From the NCBI GenBank assembly GCA_963971425.1, contig OZ020522.1:4810168-4874167 (forward strand): a stretch of DNA of 64,000 nucleotides, in the 5' to 3' direction. The stretch is from Bryoerythrophyllum caledonicum (lineage: Eukaryota > Streptophyta > Bryopsida > Pottiales > Pottiaceae). Position 1 is the stretch's first letter. Every line of letters begins with the position of its first letter. A model generated the notes under the pieces. That model saw only the letters and a list, made by a program, of their open reading frames with translations, was not told the origin of the DNA and did no database searches. Positions 56,031 through 64,000 of this stretch are shown piece by piece. The translations under genes and the position numbers were made by a program.

Positions 56031-56302
56031 ATGCAACGTCCACCGGATTTTACAAGATGTCAAGAATGAACAAGAACACATGTTTTTGTGATCTTTTAAA
56101 AAAAACGTTAGTGCTAAACTTTGGGAGTAGATTACGAAAGAATTTTGACTTCGATGTGAGTTAAAATTTGCGCATGTAATTGGAAAATTTGCCATTTTAG
56201 TCCAATTTTAATGTTGGATTAGCTTGTTGACGCGTTAAATCACCCATTGTGGCAATTGCATTGGGGGGATTTGTGTTTCTAAACACCGCGGTCAACGTCC
56301 CT

Positions 56303-57413
56303 CTATTTCTTTAGTTTTAGACATTGGAGGGAACACTTGCAAGTGTTTTCTCTTTGTATTGCAGGTTTGCGACTCGGGCCACCCACTACAGGCGCGTGCC
56401 AATAGCTCTGATTGCTTTTCCATTCTACTTTTATGGACTTGGGAGCGTCGATCAATATCGTGACCTTGAAGTCAGTGGCCTCGGACACGCCCAACGCTCT
56501 ATCAAGCGCTTCCACCTCGGCAAACGCCTGAGCCAAACTGGCGTTGCCGTGATAATCAAAATGAAGATGGGAGGTGATCAAGTCCACCATCCTCTTGTCC
56601 AACTTGCACATAAAAATCTTCACAAGTTGGCGGTTCGTGAAGACATCACATGCGTCCGCCGCCAACCGCGCCAATCGGGTATACATAGTGTGCGGCGTGT
56701 CCTCCTGTTCACGACAGAAATCCTAGATGCGCTGCATCTAATCACGCCGGAATCCCTTATACTCCATCTCCAAATGCGCCATGAACAACGTAAGAGGGTC
56801 AAAGACTGGTGGCGGACCGACGGCCACCAATGCCGCCCGCGTGGCCTGGGCCAAACGCGACATGGCCCCCATGCCAGACGCCTCATCTACAAGGGCAATG
56901 CCCTTTTGCCTGGAATCCTCCTTGGTTTGATCGATAAAGGCCGGGACACAAGCAACAACACTCTCCTTAAGCGCAGTCACCAGCTCCATCCGGTCGCGCC
57001 AGTAATCCTCAACCGGACGCAACTCTTCCGCATGCTGTACCGACTACCTTTCATAGGTCTGGAGCACCTCCAGCTCCAATTGTTGGAGCAAAAGCTCAAA
57101 AGTGCACCAGTTGTTGAAAGACGGTGAACGCTGGTGCTTCTCCTTCATCTATGTCTAGAAACGGAGCCGCCAATCGGGTAGGGAGATGCCCTCAACCTGA
57201 CCTGAGAAACGATCACGCACAACCTGGCGGTGATCGTCCTCCATGTCGTCAAATGCGTCGACATTCCAAGCTCAAATTCCTACGGTCGGTATCCAACACC
57301 GAAATAGGCTCAAAAGCCTTGACGGTATCCGACCCTGGCCCAAAGTCTGAAGCCGGTGCACTCTTCGGAGAATCTGGTGAGGGAAAATAATATCGACTTC
57401 TCGTACTCACCAT
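56303..57413 (-). pseudogene. Ty3/gypsy gag-like region, minus strand
   Basis: Starts with an ATG at 57413-57411 (MVSTRSRYYFPSPDSPKSAP), a typical gag opening, and continues in several frames through EDYWRDRMELVTALKE and DPLTLFMAHLEMEYKGFRRD to the capsid-like part MYTRLARLAADACDVFTNRQ ... LVKIFMCKLDKRMVDLI ... ASLAQAFAEVEALDRAL. In-frame stops and shifts (for example near 57245 and 56741) show it is dead. It ends before any zinc knuckle. The pol half of a gypsy element starts 323 bp away but on the opposite strand, so gag and pol are head-to-head. Confidence 0.75.
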
Positions 57414-57735
57414 AAACAAAATCCCCCGGGTAACTATCTACGGATGTTATCTAAAGGGTAAGGGTAAGGACGGGCAACCTACACCTGCAAAATCACTAAG
57501 CTATGTGTTTTACCGGTCATCACCTCCGGCTAACACAGGTCCAACCACATCCCCCCACATAAAAAGCTCTTGCTGGTTTTGAACCCGACTTCACCCCTAC
57601 GGTACCCTATTTCAATCTAGTACAACAGGAAATGGGGCCACCGGAAAACACCGCCAACAAGCCCACAATACGGGGGACGTACCGCACAAGAATTCAAAAA
57701 TCAAAACCGGATCCTCTTCTCTAACAACAAAAAGC

Positions 57736-58700
57736 TTGCTATTGTGGCGAGTAGCTTGGCGGAAGCACAACCTGAAAAAGGTTGTGCATTGCTGGGCTTG
57801 TGGAAAACCCGGCCACACCAAAGGGGACCCAAACTATTCCAAGAAAAAGGGGGCAGAGAAGGGGAAGGTGAAGCCCAAGATTGGGGCGGCCAAGTCTGGT
57901 GAGAAGATTGCGGGCAAGGGAAAGAAGCCGGTTACTTGTTCTCACTATGGCAAGTCCGACCATAGAGATGAGAACTGCTTTGTTCTCCACCCGGTGAAGC
58001 GGCCGGGTTCATCACGGGAGAAGGACTTGGAGGCCAAAGTGGCGGAGTTGGAGAAGTGCGAATGCTTCTTTGGAACAAGTGGTGGACGCACGGGCTCCAG
58101 TGAAGAGTCGTGGTTCGCCCTCAGCCATGGATGCCTATTTGTATGGCGCTTTCGGAGAGGTTGTGGCTGCAGTTGCCACTCGTGCTCGGACCACTGTTTA
58201 GGCAGTGCCACCATCATCCAGTGTGCCGGGAACTAGTGGTCGTCCACGCCACGTGGGATTACCGGACCACATCGGCCAGTCGCGGCTACCGCTGTCTTTT
58301 GATAATGCAGATGCGGCTGCTCTTGGTGCCGCTCCTCCTGGTGCCGCTCCTCCTTTGACTATCTTACCACCAATTTTTTCCACTCATGTGGATGTCGTAG
58401 ATTCCTTGGCGTACAAGGTGTTGCGGTTGCTAGTGTTTGCCGGTATGGACTTTCTAACACCGGATTTTCAACTATCCGGTGTATTCCATTTGGCAGGTAG
58501 TATGTTGGAAGGCAAGGTGCCGATGCCATCGTAGGAGGTGTCGCAGGTAGTGACACCTCCATCCACTGAGGAGGATTTGGTGGCAATGCGGGCCAAGTTG
58601 GCAGCGGAGGCTATTTCCGTGTTTGAGGCCAATGCGACTTCCACACTTACAAAGCAGTCCTCCGGGAATCAGTTTTTGATCTCTGGAGTGGCTATTTGTC
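57736..58700 (+). pseudogene. Zinc-knuckle and linker region of the gypsy element
   Basis: Two CCHC-like knuckles: CWACGKPGHTKGD (last Cys replaced by Asp) and CSHYGKSDHRDENC (second Cys replaced by Tyr). The region between and after is Lys-rich, then Pro/Ala-rich with GAAPPGAAPP. Frames shift near 58080 and 58205; a TAG interrupts at 58532-58534. In Ty3/gypsy elements the knuckles belong to the nucleocapsid end of gag and bind the RNA. Confidence 0.75.
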
Positions 58701-59165
58701 TGACATTGCGGCCCGGTCTGCACGGGAGCGGCGCGGTGTGCGTCCAGGGGTGGTACGTTTGGTAAATGATGACGGTGTCATGGTGGTTGGTCGTACGGAC
58801 GACAACTCCACCCGAGCTACCCACCTTCGTGTTATGTTGGACTGTGGAGCTCAGCCAATGATGATTGGCAAACAGCTAGCCTAAGATTTGGATCTAGGTA
58901 CTTCGGACCTCGAGCCTTGCCCATTCAGATTGTTACATCAATGGGGGGCACAGAGAAGGCGATGGGCTACACTCGACATCCGTTGCAGTTGATGTTGGAC
59001 GTGGAATCTGGTCCTTCATTCTCTCAAGTATCTCTCCAGTGTGCATTGACTGGCGCCACCAACTACGACATTTTGGTGGGTCAGTAGACACTTTATCCCC
59101 TCGATTTTGGGGTGGATAACTGGACGGAGGAGGCTTGGATTAGGCCTGGGTGGTCTATCGGTGAT
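58696..59165 (+). pseudogene. Aspartic protease region
   Basis: LRVMLDCGAQPMMIGKQLA carries the active-site block with Asp-Cys-Gly in place of the usual Asp-Ser/Thr-Gly. After a TAA (58882-58884) and a shift near 58922 the domain continues VTSMGGTEKAMGYTRHPL and ALTGATNYDILVGQ, then TAG (59085-59087) and LDFGVDNWTEEAWIRPGW. The enzyme would cleave the gag-pol polyprotein. Confidence 0.75.
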
Positions 59166-59506
59166 GGCAGAAAGGAACTCATTCTGGTTGTCTTCGCAGC
59201 TAGCGTAGTGACTTCCACGGCGGATGCAATGTTTGGTGGAGTACTTTGCCATACGGTTTGCCATGTAGTTCTACTCTTTTGGAGGAGACATATGCTTTTA
59301 TGTCAAGGGTAACGAAATCACATGAGCATAGATCAATAATGATCCCTGCACGTCATTGCAAGGATCCCCTTCCTCCATGGGAAACTCAGTTGGAGCTCAC
59401 ACGTCGCAGTCGGGAGATTGTGGAGGCTATAGATGCTTTCCACCTTTCAATGGACTCTTCCACTCCGTTGTTGGCTCGCACTATTCAATGGCGACCACCG
59501 GATTAG

Positions 59507-60480
59507 GGTATTAACCTTGTGGAGCTATTTGCCGGTATCAGTACGAGGCTTGCGGCTGTGTTAGAGGCCGAGCTCAAGGTACGACGGTATATCCACGCGG
59601 ATAGTGGCTTTGCAGCCAACTGTGCCACTCACCATCACATTCAACGTCTTCTGGCGTTGTATCCGGAGTAATTACTACCTTCTGCAATTTGAGGGTGTTT
59701 TGGCAAGTTGCCACGTGATGTGACGTTGATCAGTGAGGATGATCTTGGCCGGTTAGGTCACGTGGACTTGGTGATTTCCGGATGGCCTTGCCAAGGCCAT
59801 TCACGAGCGGGCATGGACGTGGCTTGGATGATCCACGGTCCGATCTCTTTGCAGATTTGCTCAGGCTCATCCAATGGTGGATTATCCACCAATCCACACC
59901 ACCAGGGTACATTTTTGAGAATGTACCCCCATTGGGAGATACACGGACAAAGGTGCGTGAGGATGGGACGTACATCCATCACCTTCTTGGTCCCGCCCGT
60001 TTGTTGATGCCAGAGCGTTGGGATCTTACGCCCATCGGCCACATTGAATTTGGACCAACATGGCATCATCGGCAACGCTCACCTCTGCACTTGTTCAAGT
60101 GCAACGGCCTGTGCGTCGTGAGATCAATGACATCTTCGACGACCACCGTGTTTCCGCGGAGGTTACGAAGGATGATGAGCAACCATTGGCGGTGGTCAAC
60201 CACGTTGGTTTCACTCGGGGAGCATTTCCCACCTTGATGTGCTATCCGGGCTCTTTTGCCTTTAGGACACGTGGTCCGGGCATGGTTTGGGATTCTACTT
60301 CCCAAACTTACAAGGAGCCTTCTGCCCATGAGAGAGAGCGGGCGATGGGCTTTTTGACAGGCACCACCGCCGCACCGGATCTCTTTGAGGGCCAACGTCG
60401 ATATTTGTTGAGTCAAGCCATTGACCTCAACACCCTTGTTTGGGTTTGTGGCCTTTGTTTTGCCGTTCAGCGCCGTTTGA
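59507..60480 (+). pseudogene. C5 cytosine DNA methyltransferase domain inside pol
   Basis: Motif I: NLVELFAGIST (SAM binding), starting directly after an in-frame TAG (59504-59506). Motif IV: VISGWPCQGHSRAG, with the catalytic Cys codon at 59789-59791 in the same frame. After a frameshift near 59825, DDPRSDLFADLLRLIQWW and motif VI GYIFENVPP. The C-terminal part (60060-60470) holds FPTLMCYPGSFAFR, HERERAMGFLTGTT and RRYLLSQAIDLNTLVWV, matching motifs IX-X. Further stops: TAA 59669-59671, TGA 59690-59692. The enzyme would transfer a methyl group from SAM to C5 of cytosine, plausibly on the element's own cDNA. This copy is inactive as sequenced. Confidence 0.9.
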
Positions 60481-60769
60481 GTGACAATCCATGTGTGTTG
60501 GGGGCAAACTCTGATGGTCAAGGGACAACGGTGCCACATCTTACAGAGATCGAGGAAGTGGAGATGCTTTTTCATTTAAAGAGTCATGGAGCTGAGGAGC
60601 TTCGTGCTCAGTGTGTCTTTGTAGCCTTGGCCGAGGACTTTGGTGTAGAGGATGCTCGGGATATCTTTTCCCAGCTTTATCATCACGACGCGGGATTTTA
60701 TGTGGACCCCGTGAGTGAGGAGTCTGGAGGCATTAATGTCCCTCTGCTACCAAGTAGCAATCACCGGTT

Positions 60770-61895
60770 GTGCCGGTATGCGGTGAGTCTTCTACGGTGG
60801 AGAAGGAGACTACAGAGTTTGATGATTTGCCTTTGGATTTGAGGCCACATCTTACCAGTGCCGAGGCATGGAAGGTACGAGCGTTTATACATTCGTATCG
60901 TAGTAGTTTTGCCTTTAGTCTCCATGATTTGGAAGGCTACAGAGGCAAACCGATTCACATTCAGTTGGAGGATGACCACCCGATCTTCCGACGACCGTAT
61001 AGGCTTAGTCTTTCTGAGAAAGTTGGTGTTCAGACTCGTTGTCAGGAGTTGTTGGACGCCACCTTGATTGAGCTCTCCAACGGCGAGTTTGCTTGTGCCA
61101 CGGTGATGCCAATGAAGAAGGACATCTTTGGCAACAGGACGGAGAAGCGGATGTATGGGGATTATAGGCCGGTCAATCGTAAGACCAAGTCGGATCGGTA
61201 TCCCATGCCCACGCTAGAGGAGTTGTTTAATGCGGTGGGACACGCCAGAGTATTAAGTACTCTAGATTTACGGTCCGGTTACCACCAGTTACCATTGATG
61301 GTGGACGACCGGGTGAAGACCGCGTTTTGGGAAGTTGCTCTGGATGGGAGAGATCAGCTCTACCATTGGAAGTTTCTTCCATTTGGCCTCAGGAACGCAC
61401 CCGCCAAGTTTCAGGGTGATGGACCGGGTGTTGACCGGTTTACCGTTTGTCCAATGCTACATTGATGATGTTATCATTTTTAGTAGCAGCCCATAGGAGC
61501 ATGTGAGGCATCTTCAGGCGGTGTTCAAGAGGCTATGGCAGTGGAGATTGCGCTTGCACCATGGCAAATGTAAAATCTTCCATGACCGGTTGCCATACTT
61601 GGGACATATGATTGTTCTAGGAGGTCTTGGCGTGCAGTAGGCAAAGGTTGACGCGCTGCAGAAGATCCCGGCCCCAATCGACTTGTTAGAGCTCAGAGCT
61701 TTCCTTGGCCTGACGAATTACTATCGCCGGTTTATCAAGAACTTTAGCTTGATTGCCAAGTCATTGACTATCTTCACGAGGAAGGATCAACCATGGACTT
61801 GGGGACGGGAGCAGCAGCAGGCGTTTGCTAGTTTGAAGCTGAAGCTCGGTGTAGCGCCTGTACTACGGCGTCCACATGCTACACGGCCTTCCACT
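60770..61895 (+). pseudogene. Reverse transcriptase region
   Basis: Ty3/gypsy RT blocks: FRRPYRLSLSEKVGVQTRCQ, RMYGDYRPVNRKTKSDRYPM, STLDLRSGYHQLPL, WKFLPFGLRNAPAKFQ, then after a 1-bp shift near 61420 the catalytic YIDD (61458-61469). RFLGLTNYYRRF-type connection follows at 61683 on. In-frame stops TAG 61494-61496 and TAG 61638-61640 lie in one otherwise continuous frame. The enzyme would copy the element RNA into DNA. Confidence 0.92.
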
Positions 61896-62275
61896 TGCAC
61901 ACAGATTGGAGTGCGGTAGGATTCGGAGCCGTGTTGACTCAAAAGGATAATGAAAGACGGGAGTACGTTGTGGCGTTTGCTTCTAGGAGCAACAACAATG
62001 CGGAGTCCAACTATTCGTCCTATGAGAGAGAAGCTTTGGCCGCAGTTTGGGCCATAGCTCAATTTAGGCCCTATTTGTATGGGCAGCATTTTACCTTGGT
62101 GACCGACCACCAACTTTTGAAGTGACTCATGGAGTCAGACAAGCTCACTAGCAAGCTTGCCAGGTGGGCTCTGTTGCTTCAGGAGTATGACTTTGAGGTT
62201 GTACATCGGGTGGGCATCACGAACTTGGATGTGGATGGACTATCGCGTAATTCAAGTCCGTTAGAAGAGGATTTG
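61895..62275 (+). pseudogene. RNase H region
   Basis: HTDWSAVGFGAVLTQKD holds the first catalytic Asp, YSSYEREALAAVWA the Glu, LVTDHQLLK the second Asp and NLDVDGLSRN the last. A TGA (62123-62125) lies right after HQLLK. It would degrade the RNA strand during reverse transcription. Confidence 0.9.
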
Positions 62276-62559
62276 ACTAGTGCTAGATGGCATGGGGATT
62301 GTGATAAAATGGTGGTTCCGGGGTGGCATGCAGCGGCCTACCTCACTTTGATGTCTGGCTCAACGTCGACATTGCCTGATATGGCAGCAGATGAGGAACC
62401 AGACAAGGCCCAGGTTGTTAGCGACGTGTGTAAAGACATTTTAATCTTGCACAAGCTGCAACATGGCATACTTTCGCCCGCTCTTTCAGCCATGGAGCGC
62501 GACCGAGTTGGACACCAGATAGTGAGGTTTCGTTGGGAGAACGGCCTTCTATTTTGGTT

Positions 62560-63350
62560 GTTGCCGGATGGGACTAGGCGCATAGTTCCAAGACTGGATC
62601 AAAGGGCTTCGTTGGTACGGCAAGTACACGAAGACCTTGGACATTTTGAAGCGCGGCAGACTCATTCGATGTTGTACAACCAATATTGGTGGAATGGCAT
62701 GTATCAGCAGGTCGCCACGTACGTTTCATGGTGTGAAGTCTGTGATCGGGTCAAATCCAACTTCAACACCTTGTCACCACAGTTGCAGCCTTTGCCCATC
62801 ATGGGTTTGGGCTACTGTTGGTCTCCGGATTTTAACGAGCCGTTTGTTGTCACCCCACGTAGAGCCAAGTACGTGTTGGTGATGATGGAATACTTCAGCA
62901 AAGTGGATTGAGCTTGTGGCACTGCCACAAAACTCCTCGGAGTTGGCAGCCATGGCATTCCTTGACCGGGTGCTGGCTCGTTTTGGAGCCCCAGCTGAGG
63001 TGTTGACTGACCAACGGCGTGAGTTCCTTGGTGTTTTCGAGGCTTTGTGCACCAAAGCTTTGATTGACCACCTTACCACTTCTCGAGATCATCCGGAAGC
63101 AGACGTTTTGGCGGAACGTGTGGTTCAGATCGTCAAGCGTAGACTATGGAAGTATGGATTACTTCAGGGTGGCCACCGTGATTGGAATCTGATGATACCA
63201 TGGATTGCCATGGAATACCGGTTTAGCTGGCACGCTTCTTTGGCCGCTTTCAGTCCGTATCAGTTGTTGTACGGACGGGAGCCAATTCTACCTTGTTCTT
63301 TATGGGAGGAATTGGCCCCAGTTGTGGATTTGGATGATCCAGAGGTCTAG
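62560..63350 (+). pseudogene. Integrase region
   Basis: N-terminal zinc-binding HHCC: HEDLGHFEARQTHSMLYNQY ... CEVC. Catalytic core: first Asp in WSPDFNEPF, a frameshift near 62905, second Asp in VLTDQRREF and the Glu in EADVLAERVVQ; SRDHP precedes it, as in related elements. The C-terminal part YRFSWHASLAAFSPYQLLYG is typical. It ends at TAG 63348-63350. It would insert the cDNA into chromosomes. Confidence 0.9.
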
Positions 63351-63840
63351 ATCATGTGTCTGCATGATCAGGCGGAGTTCTTCAAGCGGGCAATGCCAAT
63401 GGCCATGGAGAATTTATCCACCGCTCATCATCTTGACACATTATGGTACGCTCCCATTCGCAGCAGCACTTAGCGACCTTAGTTGTGGCGTTTCTCCTCT
63501 AGAGAATATGTTTATTTGCAACGTGAGGCGCCTACGACGTTGGACGTCAAGGCCGGGCGCACCATTCTTCGTATGAAAGATGTGTTGCCCAGTGGCATCT
63601 TGTTGTTGGAAGGCAAAGATGGCCGGGAGTGTCAGGAGCACTCCAAAAATTGCACGCCCTACCATTTGCCCATTGATGGCTCCGTCCATCTTGAGTTGGC
63701 CGTTGTACCACAGGGTCTTCCATGTTTTGTGTGTGGTGAGAAGAAGGGTGCGGCTACCATGTTATTATGCGACCGTTGTCAGCGTGGATGGCATATGGCT
63801 TGCTTGACGCCGCCCCTCTCCACTCCACCACTTGGGGATT
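63351..63840 (+). pseudogene. Integrase tail with a PHD finger, truncated
   Basis: After the integrase core a tail (SGILLLEGKDGRECQEHSKN, then CTPYHLP) leads into LPCFVCGEKKGAATMLLCDRC followed by WHMACLTPPL: the first half of a PHD zinc finger (Cys-x2-Cys, Cys-x2-Cys, His-x2-Cys). The second zinc half is missing because a CACTA transposon begins at 63841. PHD fingers read histone H3 tails; at the integrase end such a reader could steer insertion, in the way chromodomains do in other gypsy elements. Confidence 0.8.
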
Positions 63841-64000
63841 CACTATAAGAAAACCCCGTTTTTGGTGATGTCTTCTACAGACGCAGAATCACTTCGGTGA
63901 TGTCTTCAAGACAAAGCAGGATGTCTAGCTAGACAGGAGTATGTCTTCTCCGTCTTTTGGGTACTGTAGCAACTTCGGTGGCATGAAGAGAGCCGTGTCT
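63841..64000. mobile_element. CACTA element, left end, runs out of the window
   Basis: Begins CACTATAAGAAAACCCCGTT, close to the mini-element end at 2177 (CACTATAAGAAACCCGTG). Subterminal repeats (GATGTCTTC, ACTTCGGTG) follow, as is usual in CACTA elements. The 3 bp before it are ATT; the matching copy lies outside the window. It is inserted in the PHD region of the retrotransposon. Confidence 0.85.

Larger units (their letters stand above)
57736..63840 (+). mobile_element. Ty3/gypsy retrotransposon with C5 methyltransferase and PHD finger
   Basis: One decayed coding unit read left to right: zinc knuckles, linker, aspartic protease, C5 cytosine methyltransferase, reverse transcriptase, RNase H, integrase, PHD finger. 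PR-RT-RH-INT order places it in Ty3/gypsy; the methyltransferase sits between protease and reverse transcriptase. No LTRs are recognised in the window. At least ten in-frame stops and several frameshifts interrupt it. The right end is cut by a CACTA element at 63841. Methyltransferase-bearing gypsy elements have been described from charophyte algae. Confidence 0.9.

Noticed and set aside
57413..57740. LTR or primer-binding site between gag and pol
   Set aside because: I found no direct repeat pair and no clear tRNA-complementary site, so no LTR is annotated.

Overview
The window looks like nuclear DNA from a streptophyte plant with a large, repeat-rich genome. The genes have many short GT-AG exons and GC-rich coding exons set in AT-rich flanks. 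Several gene families are plant-specific: a RAR1-type CHORD protein with the plant CCCH spacer, a two-domain B3 protein, and a plant-type GCN5. A charophyte such as Chara is my best guess, because a Ty3/gypsy element carrying a C5 DNA methyltransferase has been reported in charophytes and DUF7869 genes, as I recall, abound there. That placement is inference; no rRNA or organellar marker is present.

Layout: 1-2.6 kb is a decayed DUF7869 gene interrupted by a small CACTA element. 2.6-6.3 kb holds short repeats and a MITE. 6.4-11.4 kb is a complete six-exon GH31 alpha-glucosidase/alpha-xylosidase gene (903 codons). 13.0-15.9 kb is a complete five-exon RAR1 gene (226 codons), and tail-to-tail with it at 16.1-18.1 kb is a three-exon gene resembling syringolide-induced protein 14-1-1, whose second intron carries a 224-bp tandem array. 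18.5-30 kb has no gene: it is stacked non-autonomous DNA transposons (piggyBac-like with TTAA sites, pogo/Tigger-like with TA sites, and smaller MITEs). 30.7-35.1 kb is a complete 16-exon GCN5 gene (584 codons), head-to-head with an eight-exon, probably plastid-targeted GNAT acetyltransferase (35.6-37.4 kb, 250 codons). 37.9-41.7 kb is a B3 cluster: a B3 fragment, a decayed tandem copy and an intact four-exon two-B3 gene (371 codons). 45.1-47.2 kb is a coiled-coil membrane protein gene of unknown function, followed by another B3 relic. 49.4-50.9 kb has open frames I cannot identify. 51.0-54.1 kb is a hAT-like element with 21-bp minisatellites and a 200-bp assembly gap.

55-64 kb is the most unusual part. 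A decayed Ty3/gypsy element reads, on the + strand, zinc knuckles - protease - C5 DNA methyltransferase - reverse transcriptase/RNase H - integrase - PHD finger, and is cut inside the PHD finger by the end of a CACTA transposon. Its gag-like module lies head-to-head on the minus strand, followed there by a fragment resembling an amino (N6/N4) DNA methyltransferase.

Host genes point to defence signalling (RAR1, the 14-1-1-like gene), chromatin and transcription (GCN5, B3) and cell-wall or starch glycan trimming (GH31). Apart from the shared 562-bp interval between the two acetyltransferase genes, they look like independent neighbours.
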